This document shows positions 32,483 through 41,991 of a DNA stretch of 64,000 nt, in pieces (the first letter of the stretch is position 1; each line of letters opens with the position of its first letter). The position numbers and the translations under genes are program-made. Origin of the DNA: JAFMJV01 sp963814315 (lineage in GTDB: Bacteria > Chloroflexota > Limnocylindria > Limnocylindrales > CSP1-4); NCBI GenBank assembly GCA_963814315.1, contig CAWFCG010000003.1:248001-312000 (forward strand), in the 5' to 3' direction. The notes under the pieces are model-generated. The model worked only from the letters and a program-made list of their open reading frames with translations. It made no database searches and was not told the origin of the DNA.

Positions 32483-35400
32483 GGGAGCTTTGCCTCGTCG
32501 GTCGATGTCGACTCCGCGTCGGGCGCGATGATGTGAGATCGCATGACGTCCAACTGCTCCTCCATGATGCGCAACTGTTCCATGATGAGCCATCCGACCT
32601 GATCTGCCGAGGACGCATCCCCGCCTCCGCTGGATACGGGCGTTGTACGAACCGGCTCGACCTGACCCTGCCCATGCTCCGACACTGGCGAAGCCATGGC
32701 TTCGGGGTCCAGGTCCAGATCGATCCGCCCGGCAAGTGTCTCGACGGTCGGAGTCTCTCCATAGAGTTGCCCGAGCGTGACCTTGACCCCGAACCGCTTG
32801 CGGAACTGGGTGTTGGCCTGGGCGAGGAACAGGGAGTCGAAGCCCAGGTGGGTGAAGCTCGCGGTGGTATCGATAGCGCCTGCCTCGATCCCGCTCAGGT
32901 CGGCGAGGATGCCGGTGAGTTCGATCGCGATGCGCTCCCTGCGGCTGTCTGGCCCGGCGTCTCCCGGTGCAACGGTGGCCATCAGCCCGACAGACTCCTG
33001 CGGGGCGGCAGAGAACGGAGGCAGGTCCGGTCCTGCGGGACTGACGGTCGATGCCCCCGGCAGCGCGATCTTGCCTTCGATCCAGTGGCGCTCACGTTCG
33101 AACGGGTAAGTCGGCAGCGCGATCCTCCGTTGATGGCCTCCGTTCGCGGTAACCAGATCGGCATCGACACCCGCTGTCCATGCGTTTGCCAAGGCACGGC
33201 GAGCGTAAGTCAAGTCGTTTGGCTCTGCCCCGCGATGGGGCAGGCTGGAAATCACCACGCTCTCGGGGGAGAGTCCGGGATGCTGACGGACGAGTGACGA
33301 CAGGGTCTCACCAGGACCGACCTCGACGAGGACCATGCCGGGCCGCTCCGTGAGCAGTACGCCCACGGCGTCAGCGAACCGAACCGTCCGGCGCGCGTGC
33401 TGGGCCCAGTACGCCGGATCGGCGATCTCGGTCGTGGTCGTCCAGGCGCCGGTGAGCGTGCTCACCATCGGGATGGTAAGCACGCCGCGCTGCGTGCGCT
33501 CGACATGGTCGTGCAGATACGCGACAGCGGATTCCATCATCGGGGAGTGGAACGCTCGGTCCGTGGGCAGACGGCGGAACCCGATGTCCTCGGCCGCCAG
33601 GCGCCGCTCGAGTTCGTCGATCGAGGCCGGGGGCCCGGAGGCCACGCACTGCTCGGGCGCATTGACCGCGGCGAGCGAGACCTCGGCATCCAACAAAGGG
33701 TTGACGGCCGCTTCGTCCGCGAGCACGGCCGTCATCGCCCCGATGGGTAGGTCCTGCATGAAGCGCCCGCGATCAGTCGCCAATCGCAGCGCGTCCTCGA
33801 GCGTGAAGACCCCGCCGAGATGAGCGGCCACCAGCTCGCCGACGCTGTGCCCTACCATCGCCGCCGGCGCCACTCCCCAGCTGGCCCAGAGTCGCACCAA
33901 CGCATATTGCAGCGAGAAGATCGCCGGCTGTCCGACCGCTGTCTGAAGTAGTCGTGACGCTGCGGCGTCCGGGTCCTCGTGATCACCGAAGAGCAGGTCG
34001 ATGAGGTCGTGACCGTCGATGTCACCCACGATGCGCGCGCATTCCCCGATCGCGGTCGAAAAGACCGGCTCGGCTCGATAGAGGCCCCTGCCCATGCCCA
34101 GGTACTGCGCGCCCTGGCCGGTGAAGAGGAATGCCACCTCCGAGCCTGTGGCGGCGCTGATGCGTCTCGCGATAGCCTGCGGATCCGGTTGGCGCAGGAG
34201 TCGGATAGCCGAGCTCAGATCGATCCGCGACGACGGCCATCCGGTGTGGCAGGCGTGCCCGGCCGACCGTCAGTGTGTACGCAGCGTCCGCGAGGGCGGT
34301 GTCCGGAACGGAGGAGAGGTGGTCTGCGAGCAGCTGCGCCTGCCGATCGAGCGCCTCTGGCCCCTTGGCACTCAGCGTCAGGATTCGCGGCACCGACGTT
34401 GTTTCGTCAGCCAGCGGGACAGGGGCTGGTGCCTCTTCGAGGATGACGTGGGCGTTGGTGCCGCCAAAGCCGAAAGCGCTGACGGCGGCGCGCCGCGGCG
34501 CGCTCGTTCGCTTCCACTCACGAAGCTCGGTGTTGACGAAGAACGGACTCGACCCGAAGTCGATCTGCGGATTGGGTGACTCGAAGTTGATGGACGGGGG
34601 GATACATTCATGATGGAGGGACAGGGCAGCCTTTATGATGCCGGTCACCCCGGCTGCCGCGTCAAGGTGGCCGACGTTGGATTTGCTAGAGCCGATGGCG
34701 CAGTATTGGCGTTCAGGCGTGTGGCGGCGATACGCTTGCGTGAGAGCTGCGACCTCGATGGGATCACCTAGCGATGTCCCCGTGCCGTGAGCTTCCACCA
34801 GGCCGATGCTGCCAGCATCCACATCAGCGACCGCGAGTGCGTCCTCGATCACCGCGGTCTGGCCATCGATGCTGGGGGCTGTGAAGCCGACTTTGGCCGC
34901 GCCGTCGTTGTTGATTGCGGATCCCCGGATGACGGCATAGGTCGTATCGGCATCTTCGATCGCGTCGGCGAGGCGTTTGAGCGCGACGAAGGCGACGCCG
35001 CTCGCCATCACCGTCCCGCGCGCGTCCGCATCAAAGGCGCGCACGTGACCGTCGGCGGAGAAGATGCCATCCTCCTGGTAGACGTATCCAGCCGTGGCTG
35101 GGACGTTGATGTGGGCCCCGCCGGCGAGCGCCAGGTCACAGTCGCCTGCCAGCAGGCTTTGGACCGCGAGGTGCACTGCCACGGCAGACGTGGAGCAGGC
35201 GGTGATGACGCAAACGGCGGGGCCCTCCAGGCCAAGCTTGTAGGCGACTCGGGTGATGGCGTATTCACGCGCCGTCGCCAGCAGCAGCGGATACTGCCCC
35301 ACCCGTGCCAGCAGCTCCGGATGCGCCATGAGATTGCGGCGGAGATACTGGTTCTCGGCGACGCCGCCGAAGATTCCGATTCGTCCGCTGAACCGGCTCG

Positions 35401-35722
35401 GGTCACAACCGGCATGCTCGAGCGTGGCCCATGCCGTCTCAAGCAGGACCCGGTGCTGTGGGTCGGTCAGCTCCGCTTCACGCCGATTCATGCCGAAGAA
35501 CGACGCATCGAACGCCTCGATGCCATCCATGGCCGCGCCGGCGTTCACGAAGCTGGGGTCGGACGTGTCCGCGCCCGCGGAACGCAGCTCGTCGTCACTG
35601 AACGGACGCACCGATTCCACGCCGTTGCACAGGTTGGACCAAAGCGCATCGACATCTTCCGCACCCGGAAAACGCCCAGCCATCCCGACGATCGCGATGG
35701 GGTCTACACCGTGCTCAGTCAT
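32479..35722 (-). CDS. PKS, KS-AT-T with C-terminal docking helix; frameshifted
   Basis: A modular polyketide synthase split by a frameshift. The first frame (from ATG 35722) holds the ketosynthase with Cys176 (TACSTS), EAHGTGTSLGD and SNVGH. The second holds the acyltransferase (FLFTGQGAQYLGMG, GHSVGE, RAFHS, which suggests malonyl-CoA), a carrier (GFDSLFL, Ser near 32835) and a C-terminal helix (MEQLRIMEEQLDVMRS). Frame changes near 34215-34240: HRMAVVADRSEL in one frame continues as SSAIRLLRQPDPQAI in the other. One extra base (or two missing) explains it. It could be a sequencing error or a real inactivating mutation. There are no KR, DH or ER domains. The ATG overlaps the upstream NRPS stop and the TGA overlaps the sugar-transferase ATG. 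The C-terminal helix matches the N-terminal helix of the glycine NRPS, so that protein is the likely acceptor. Confidence 0.88.
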
Positions 35723-37722
35723 GAGGAGTTCCGGCTGCGCGCGGCCAGGCGACGATCGCGCTGCTGGGACAGTGGACCGCGGCGCCCTTCTCGTGCACCC
35801 GGATCCGCCGTTGACGCCCCGTTGACGCCCGCTATCGGGCTGCCACCCGTAGCTGCGCCGGGGGCACCATCCGGAGCCCCCACCAGGCGCTTCACCCCAT
35901 CGGAGAACTCACGCTCAAGGTACGTTGCGTATTCGGCGACCGATGGAGCACCGAACAATGACACCACGAAGATCGACTCACCAAGCTCGGTCTGGATCTG
36001 GTTGACGAAACGAGCGGCCGCCAGGGAAGTGCCACCCAGTTCGAAGAAGCGGTCGTAGATGCCGACACGATCGAGGTCCAGCAACTGACACCACTTGGCG
36101 GCGATGAGCCGTTCCAGGGCCGAGCGTGGCGCGGCATAGGGACCGTCGAGCTCGGGCCGAGTCCGCACCGGCGCCGGCAGGGCCTTGCGATCGACCTTGC
36201 CACTCGTGGTGAGCGGGAACCGCTCCACCGCGATGAACGTGGTCGGGACCATGTACTCGGGAAGCTGTGCGGCCAGTCTCCTGCGCAGATCATCGACCGG
36301 CAGTGCATCACCGTCGGGATGCGCCACGTAGGCGACGAGCTCAAGATCGCCACTGGTGCGTTCGACAGCGACCACCACGGCCGCCCGGACCCCGTCGAGG
36401 GCCTCCAGTGCCGCCTCGATCTCCCCCAACTCGACGCGGAACCCGCGGATCTTGACCTGGAAGTCGGCCCGTCCCAGGAACTCGATGCTGCCATCGGGCT
36501 GATATCGCGCCAGATCACCGGTCTTGTACAGGGTCCCGCCGGGCCGGAAGGGGTCAGTGATGAAGCGCTCTGCGGTCAGCTCGGGGCGGTTGAGGTAGCC
36601 GCGTCCTACCTGGACTCCGCCGATGTACAGCTCGCCGACGGAACCCACCGGAATAGGCTGCATGGCGTCGTCAAGGATGTGCATCTGGGTGTTGGCGACG
36701 GGCTCGCCGATCGGGACGAAGCTCAGCGGGCTCGCCGGATCGCACTTCCAGGCGGTGACATCGACGGCCGCTTCGGTCGGCCCGTACAGGTTGTGCAGCT
36801 CACAGTCGAACTGGGCATAGAAGCGGTCCTGCAGCACTCGGGAGAGTGCTTCACCGCTGCAGATGACGCGCCTCAGGCTGGTGCACTCCCTGGCCTTGGG
36901 GTCCTCCAGGAACAGTTGCAGCATCGACGGGACGAAGTGGATGGTGGTGATGCCATGTTCGATGATGGTCTGGGCAAGGTAGCGACTGTCGCGATGGCCG
37001 CCGGGCTCGGCGATGACGAGCTCGGCACCGAAAAGCAGGGGCCAGAAGAACTCCCAGACCGAGACGTCGAAGCTGAATGGTGTCTTCTGCAGGACCTTGT
37101 CTTCCGGGGTCAGGCCGAAGTACTCCTGCATCCAGTAGATGCGGTTGGCGATGGCCTCGTGCGTGATCATGGCGCCCTTGGGGCGGCCGGTCGATCCCGA
37201 CGTGTAGATCACGTAGGCAAGGTCGTCCGGCGAGACCATGGGAAGAGGGTCCTTCGAACCCAACTGCGTGCGCGTCTCGGGGAGGGCTTCGTCGATGGTG
37301 ATGACCCGAGCGGTCGTACCGACGAAACGGTCGGCCAGATGTCGCTGCGTAAGCACGATGGGGCCCTCGAGGTCCTCCAGCATGAAGCCCATGCGCTCTG
37401 CCGGGTACTCCGGGTCGATGGGAACGTAGGCACAGCCCGCCTTGAGGATGGCGTACAGCGCCACGACCATCTCCACTGAGCGGTCCATACAGACGGCCAC
37501 CAACGATCCGGGCTCGGCACCGAGAGCCGACAGGTGCGCCGCAAGCGCTCCGGTTCGCAAGTTGAGGTCGGTGTAGGTGAGCGTCTTGTCGCGGAAACGG
37601 AGGGCCGCTGCTGCTGGTGTCTGTGCCACCTGCGCCTCGAAGACCTGATGGAGGAGGGCAGGGGGGTACGTCCGCTCGGTTCGGTTCCATTCGGCGGGAG
37701 GCAGCAGCGTCTCGAGGTTCAT
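35719..37722 (-). CDS. NRPS loading module, A(Ser)-T
   Basis: A 667-residue adenylation-carrier protein. The adenylation domain spans about 20-530 (VIYTSGSTGRPKGAM, LYGPTEAAVDVT, YKTGDLARYQPDG, LTTSGKVDRKALP) and the carrier domain follows with FFELGGTSLAAARF (Ser near 590). Pocket residues read DVWHISLVDK, nearly identical to the serine code of EntF (DVWHFSLVDK), so L-Ser is the predicted substrate. It lacks a condensation domain, consistent with a starter module. A low-complexity Gly/Ala/Arg tail of about 50 residues follows the carrier. Its ATG overlaps the PPTase stop and its TGA overlaps the PKS ATG. Serine is therefore probably handed to the PKS ketosynthase. Confidence 0.93.
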   Translation of the reverse strand: MNLETLLPPAEWNRTERTYPPALLHQVFEAQVAQTPAAAALRFRDKTLTYTDLNLRTGALAAHLSALGAEPGSLVAVCMDRSVEMVVALYAILKAGCAYVPIDPEYPAERMGFMLEDLEGPIVLTQRHLADRFVGTTARVITIDEALPETRTQLGSKDPLPMVSPDDLAYVIYTSGSTGRPKGAMITHEAIANRIYWMQEYFGLTPEDKVLQKTPFSFDVSVWEFFWPLLFGAELVIAEPGGHRDSRYLAQTIIEHGITTIHFVPSMLQLFLEDPKARECTSLRRVICSGEALSRVLQDRFYAQFDCELHNLYGPTEAAVDVTAWKCDPASPLSFVPIGEPVANTQMHILDDAMQPIPVGSVGELYIGGVQVGRGYLNRPELTAERFITDPFRPGGTLYKTGDLARYQPDGSIEFLGRADFQVKIRGFRVELGEIEAALEALDGVRAAVVVAVERTSGDLELVAYVAHPDGDALPVDDLRRRLAAQLPEYMVPTTFIAVERFPLTTSGKVDRKALPAPVRTRPELDGPYAAPRSALERLIAAKWCQLLDLDRVGIYDRFFELGGTSLAAARFVNQIQTELGESIFVVSLFGAPSVAEYATYLEREFSDGVKRLVGAPDGAPGAATGGSPIAGVNGASTADPGAREGRRGPLSQQRDRRLAARSRNSS

Positions 37723-38465
37723 GCCGCAACGCTCGCTTCGAAGACATGGCGTACGTCTACGTTCGCGCCTTCGATCGTCACCGTGCCCAGGTACCCGTCA
37801 AGCCCAGCCATCGCTGTGAAGGCGAAGGGCAAGTCGCCGAAGGGACCGCGCGGTCGACCGACCCCGGTGGCACCCACCGTGCTGATGTCGAAGCTGTCCA
37901 GCGGGATTGAGAGTCCACCACCGATCGCCTTGACCGTGGACTCCTTGCGGGTCCAGAGCGTCAGGAAGGATGCTGACCGCGCCGCCGGAGGCAGGTCCAT
38001 GAGTCCAGCCAGCTCTCGCTCGGTCAGCAGGCCCGGCGCGAGGCCGATGGGGTCGTCGAGAGGCCGAACCCGCTCGATGTCCACGCCGACGCGCCGGCCG
38101 CGTGCCACTGCCAGCACCGCCAGACCGTTGGAGTGCGAGGCATTGAAGCTGAGGCCAAGCGACGCATCCAGCTCCGGCTTGCCGTGGGGCGTCGTGTGGA
38201 TAGCGATCGTCACCGGTTCGACAGCGAGATAGCGCGCCAGCACACGACGCACGAAGGCACGCCGCGCGATGAAGCGATCTCGGTCGTGCTGAAAGCGGAA
38301 GCGATCGGCGCGCATGCGTTCAGCATCGTCAAGCATTGCGAGTGACGCGGTGAGGTCCTCATCCCGGTCGATCCATGCCGACCACAGCTCCACGCGGCCG
38401 CGATCCTCGACGAGATCGATCGAAGGCGAGAAGCGAGCGTGGCCGGTCGGAGGCGATCCGGTCAT
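37719..38465 (-). CDS. Sfp-type 4'-phosphopantetheinyl transferase
   Basis: A 248-residue PPTase that converts apo carrier domains to holo form with CoA. Motifs: LSFNASHSNGLAVLAVA, GVDIERVRP (Mg-binding Asp and Glu) and FLTLWTRKESTVKAIGGGLSIPL, which is the WxxKEAxxKxxG signature. The Sfp-size protein (rather than AcpS-size) fits NRPS/PKS carriers. ATG with an AAGGA ribosome binding site. It is first in the overlapping chain PPTase-NRPS-PKS-sugar transferase, so all carrier domains in the window can be activated from the same transcript. Confidence 0.93.
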   Translation of the reverse strand: MTGSPPTGHARFSPSIDLVEDRGRVELWSAWIDRDEDLTASLAMLDDAERMRADRFRFQHDRDRFIARRAFVRRVLARYLAVEPVTIAIHTTPHGKPELDASLGLSFNASHSNGLAVLAVARGRRVGVDIERVRPLDDPIGLAPGLLTERELAGLMDLPPAARSASFLTLWTRKESTVKAIGGGLSIPLDSFDISTVGATGVGRPRGPFGDLPFAFTAMAGLDGYLGTVTIEGANVDVRHVFEASVAA

Positions 38466-38566
38466 TGGCGTCCTTGTCTGACTTCAGCGTGGCGTTGGGT
38501 CCGGGCATTCTAGCGGGCGTGCCCACAAGCCAGACCGCCCCCGATGGTACGGGCTACGTCGCCGAC

Positions 38567-39688
38567 TCAGGTGTCGGTCTGGAGCCGCATAGCCGCGATC
38601 AACGACTCCGCCACGTAGTCAACCTCATCGTCGCTCAGCCGCGACGACCAGGGCAGTGCCAACGTGCTGGCCGCGACGCGTTCGGTGACAGGGAAGTCCC
38701 CTTCGCCGTATCCCAACTGAGCCTGGTGGAACGGCTGCAGGTGCAGCGGGGAGAAGTACGGCCGTGAGGGCACGCCCGCCGCTTCCAGGTCCTTCATCAC
38801 GCGGTCCCGATCCAGGCCGGGCGCCAAGCGCACGACGTAGACGAACCAGTCGACCGACTCGGCATCCATCGTACGCGGCAGGCTGAGGCCGACGACCCCG
38901 CCCAGTGCGCGTTCGTACGCAGCGGCCACCCGGGCTCGGCCTGCTTGCAGCTCGGCGAGTCGCTCGAGCTGTGCCACGCCGATGGCTGCCGACATCTCGT
39001 CCATCCGATAGTTGTAGCCAAGGCGGACGTGCCTCAGCCAGGTGCCATCCGCGTCGCGGCCCTGGTTGCGAAGGCTCCGCAGCTCGTTGGCCAGGCTGGC
39101 ATCGTCGGTCACCACCATGCCGCCCTCACCGGTGGTGATCTGCTTGTTGGGGTAGAAGGCGAAGACGGAGGCAGCGCCGAACGATCCCATCGGTCGCCTC
39201 TCGAGGCTCGATCCGAGGGCTTCGCAGGCATCCTCGATGAGGTGCCAACCTCGACGTTCGGCGACGTCGGCGATCTCTGCGATGCGGCAGGGCCGACCGA
39301 AGACATGGACCGGGAGGGCGCCCCGAGTCCGCGGTCCGCTGGCGCTTTCGAGGAGTGCCGGGTCCAGGCCCAGGCTGTCTTCCTCGATATCCACGAAGAC
39401 CGGGCGGACGCGCTCGTACAGCAGGCAGTTGACCGAAGCCACGAAGCTGAACGGGGTGGTGATGACCTCGTCGCCTTCGCCGAGGCCCAGGGCCCGGACC
39501 ACCATGTGCAGACCGGCGGTCCCGCTGCTGCAACTGACCCCGTAACGTCGACCCGACACCTCAGCGACTCGAGCCTCGAAGTCGTTGGCAAAGGGCCCCA
39601 GCGCCAGCACGTCACTCTCAAGGACCTGCTGGAGGAGCTGCCACTCGCGTGGCCCCAGATCGGGCCGAGCCAGTGGGATGTGTCTCAT
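38567..39688 (-). CDS. DegT/DnrJ/EryC1-family aminotransferase
   Basis: A 373-residue PLP enzyme that aminates a keto-sugar nucleotide. It shows IPLARPDLGPREWQLL, CSSGTAGLHMVVRALGLGEGDEVITTPFSF, the Asp in HLIEDACEALG, and the PLP Lys in VFAFYPNKQITTGEGGM. The C-terminal half has SPLHLQPFHQAQLGY. Substrates of this type are often UDP-4-keto-6-deoxy sugars such as the CapD product; capD is 12 kb away, so the pairing is inference. Start ATG 39688 is inside a longer frame and overlaps the TGA of a small upstream ORF. It precedes the PPTase by 101 bases on the same strand. Confidence 0.9.
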   Translation of the reverse strand: MRHIPLARPDLGPREWQLLQQVLESDVLALGPFANDFEARVAEVSGRRYGVSCSSGTAGLHMVVRALGLGEGDEVITTPFSFVASVNCLLYERVRPVFVDIEEDSLGLDPALLESASGPRTRGALPVHVFGRPCRIAEIADVAERRGWHLIEDACEALGSSLERRPMGSFGAASVFAFYPNKQITTGEGGMVVTDDASLANELRSLRNQGRDADGTWLRHVRLGYNYRMDEMSAAIGVAQLERLAELQAGRARVAAAYERALGGVVGLSLPRTMDAESVDWFVYVVRLAPGLDRDRVMKDLEAAGVPSRPYFSPLHLQPFHQAQLGYGEGDFPVTERVAASTLALPWSSRLSDDEVDYVAESLIAAMRLQTDT

Positions 39689-39876
39689 GCCAGGTGTCCC
39701 GCATCCCCGACGACGCGTCGGCGCTGCACGCCCGGTAAGTCCCGCGCCGACCATAGGGAGCCCACTGCAGGCTCCAAGCCGGCCGGCTCGGTTTGGTCCC
39801 GGCCGCACCAGTTGCACTGTCGCGCCCGCCGCGTGTGCTCGGGGTCAACGCCTAAGGCCGTCACAATCGTCAACAC
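39685..39876 (-). CDS. Candidate small CxxC protein upstream of the aminotransferase
   Basis: A 63-codon ORF (GTG 39876 or TTG 39873) preceded by GGAGG at good distance for the TTG. Its TGA overlaps the aminotransferase ATG (ATGA). It contains one CNWCG pair near the middle and is otherwise basic. I do not recognise it. The overlap and ribosome binding site argue for translation; lack of homology argues for caution. Confidence 0.35.
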   Translation of the reverse strand: MLTIVTALGVDPEHTRRARQCNWCGRDQTEPAGLEPAVGSLWSARDLPGVQRRRVVGDAGHLA

Positions 39877-40383
39877 AAGCCTCCACCTCCGTCGCGGTTG
39901 CCATCTGGATGACGACAATCCCGTTCTTACCATACTGTGACGCGACCGGCTGAGGCCTGTCACCGCGCCAGGAGCACAGCGCAGGACCGGGGGGACGGGG
40001 CCGGCTTGCCAAGGGCGAAACCGCCGACCCGCTCGTCCCGGGGTCGGGCGCACGGCGTAACTGAGCACGGGACAGTGCCGACCAAGCTGGGGAACGGGCA
40101 TTGAACTGATGACGAGGGGGCCAGTTGGTAACCTGTGCGTTCGGGCACCACTTCTGCTCCTCGTGGCCGCTCGCGCGGTATCCGTTCGCTAAGGTCGTTG
40201 GACGGAGTCGGCGGTCGGGGGCCCAAGAGTCAATCTAGGAGCCCTGTCAGGGCGGAACCCATGTAGCGGCAAGACGCCGCTGGTGCGCTCTCGAAGAGAT
40301 GCCCGTGGTTCTGGCATCCTTATGTCCGGCGCGCCCCGAAGCAACGCCATCACCATGCATCGATCACAGAGGAGCCGTACGCA
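39877..40383. other. Intergenic region with stacked hairpins upstream of the Wzz/kinase gene
   Basis: No gene seen. On the plus strand three hairpins follow each other: GCCC-TGTCA-GGGC (40241-40253), AGCGGC-AAGAC-GCCGCT (40265-40281) and GATGCC-(9)-GGCATC (40298-40318). They suggest a structured 5' leader of the polysaccharide operon. I do not match it to a known riboswitch class. GAGGAG at about 40370 is the ribosome binding site of the next gene. Confidence 0.4.
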
Positions 40384-41985
40384 TTGGATCTCCGTCGCGC
40401 CGTCAGGCTTGTCGTGCGCTGGGCGCCGCTGGTCGTGATCCTGGCGCTGATCGCTGCAGTGCCCACCTTCCTGTTCCTCTCAGGTCAGCCACCGACGTAT
40501 GAGTCGTCAGCCACGCTGAGACTTGGGCAGTCCGTATCGGGCGCACCCATCTTGAACCCGGAGTTGTCGAATCGAATCGCCGTTGAGTATGCGTTTCGTG
40601 CGACGACCGATCCTGTCCTCGACGCGGCTGCAGAGTCGGCTGGCATCAACGCCACGGCCAGCGATCTGAAGCGTCGCGTGACTGCAGAAGCCGCGCTCGA
40701 TAGCGCCCTACTAACGGTCAAGGCCCAAGCCGACACACCCGAAGCGGCCGCGGCCTTGGCAGGTGCCGTCGCGGACCGACTTGTGGCCGATTCGTTGGGC
40801 GCGCCAGAGACTGGATACCTTCAGCGGGCGATGCTCGAGCAGATCCAGGGAATAGGGCGAGACATCGAGGAAGTGCGCACAACCATCGACGGACTGCGCA
40901 GCCAGGACGGCACTGGCGATCGCCAGCAGTCGGACCTGGCGGCAGCCGAGGATCGTCTTGTGGCACTGCTTGCTGCCCAGGCAAATTACCTCGACGCACT
41001 TCAGGCGCTAGGTGCGAGTAGTCTGACCTCGGTGGTGGATGCGGTTCCACCTAGAGATGCGGTGTCGAGCCGAGCCTTCCTCTTCACTGGCCTAGCCGCT
41101 GGCTTCGGCATCCTAGTCGCACTTGCCATCGCATTCATCATCGAGTTCTTCGATGATTCGCTGCGTGACGAGCGGGCGATGGAGGGAGTGACCGGCCTGC
41201 CCGTCTTGGGTTCTATCACCGAGTCCCGGAGCGATGTCAGCCCTGGAGATGCCGTCAGGCTGGTCATGCTGTCAAAACCAGGTTCACGTACAGCGGAAGC
41301 GTTTCGAGGTCTGCGAGCCAACATCGACTTTGCCACGGATGCACAACGGTTGGGCGCCCTTCTGGTCACGAGCCCGACGACACCGGTCGGCAAGACTGCG
41401 ACGGCAGCCAACCTTGCCGTAAGCATGGCCCAGACTGGACGTCGTGTGACGCTCGTTGACGCCGACCTCCGCCGTCCTCAGGTCCATCGCCTCTTCAATG
41501 TGTCAAATGACCGTGGTTTGATGTCGCTGCTCCTGAGTCCTGATCCTGTCCGCGCCTATCTGCGTCCCACGCCGCAACCAAATCTCAAGGTCTTGACCAC
41601 AGGACCGCTGCCGCCGAACCCGACAGACCTGCTGGGCTCGCCGCGGATGCGGCAACTCGTGTCGGAGCTGCTCGCGGAGACAGATGAGCTCATCATTGAC
41701 AGCCCGCCGCTGTCCCGCGCTTCGGACGCCCTGGTGTTGAGTTCTTTCGCGGCTAGCACGATCCTGGTCGTTGACATGGAACACGCGCGCCGGGATCCGC
41801 TCGATGAAGCCGTGCGCGCTCTGTCCCTGGCACGGGCGAATGTCATCGGAACGGTCATGTACAAAGCCGCATCCGGATCGACTGACCTGAGTGCGGACGC
41901 TTTGGGTCCGGCGCGTCAGCCACAACCAGAGAACCCGAACAGTTCGACAGAGCCCAGTACGCTGGGCCGAGCCGGTCGGTCGTGA
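40384..41985 (+). CDS. Wzz chain-length regulator fused to BY-kinase-like ATPase
   Basis: A 533-residue polysaccharide co-polymerase. It has two transmembrane helices (VVILALIAAVPTFLFL near 20-35; FLFTGLAAGFGILVALAIAF near 232-255) around an extracytoplasmic Wzz domain, then a cytoplasmic kinase-like domain: TSPTTPVGKTATAANLA (Walker A), RRVTLVDADLRRPQVHRLF (Walker A') and ELIIDSPPL (Walker B). Walker A has PVGKT rather than the usual PGEGKS/T, but the Lys is present. The C-terminus has no tyrosine cluster, unlike autophosphorylating BY-kinases. Starts at TTG with GAGGAG. First gene of the operon with the nucleotide-sugar cassette. It controls polymer length and export. Confidence 0.9.
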   Translation: MDLRRAVRLVVRWAPLVVILALIAAVPTFLFLSGQPPTYESSATLRLGQSVSGAPILNPELSNRIAVEYAFRATTDPVLDAAAESAGINATASDLKRRVTAEAALDSALLTVKAQADTPEAAAALAGAVADRLVADSLGAPETGYLQRAMLEQIQGIGRDIEEVRTTIDGLRSQDGTGDRQQSDLAAAEDRLVALLAAQANYLDALQALGASSLTSVVDAVPPRDAVSSRAFLFTGLAAGFGILVALAIAFIIEFFDDSLRDERAMEGVTGLPVLGSITESRSDVSPGDAVRLVMLSKPGSRTAEAFRGLRANIDFATDAQRLGALLVTSPTTPVGKTATAANLAVSMAQTGRRVTLVDADLRRPQVHRLFNVSNDRGLMSLLLSPDPVRAYLRPTPQPNLKVLTTGPLPPNPTDLLGSPRMRQLVSELLAETDELIIDSPPLSRASDALVLSSFAASTILVVDMEHARRDPLDEAVRALSLARANVIGTVMYKAASGSTDLSADALGPARQPQPENPNSSTEPSTLGRAGRS

Positions 41986-41991
41986 CGCGCC

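Noticed and set aside
34022..34137. Separate AT gene starting at GTG 34137
   Set aside because: The GTG is an internal Val of the AT core with no ribosome binding site, and conserved linker codons extend upstream in the same frame; a frameshift of one PKS gene explains both frames.
40241..40320. Possible SRP RNA (CAGG...GGAA...AGC-like pattern)
   Set aside because: The GGAA tetraloop stem and internal loop of SRP domain IV do not form; only independent short hairpins are seen.
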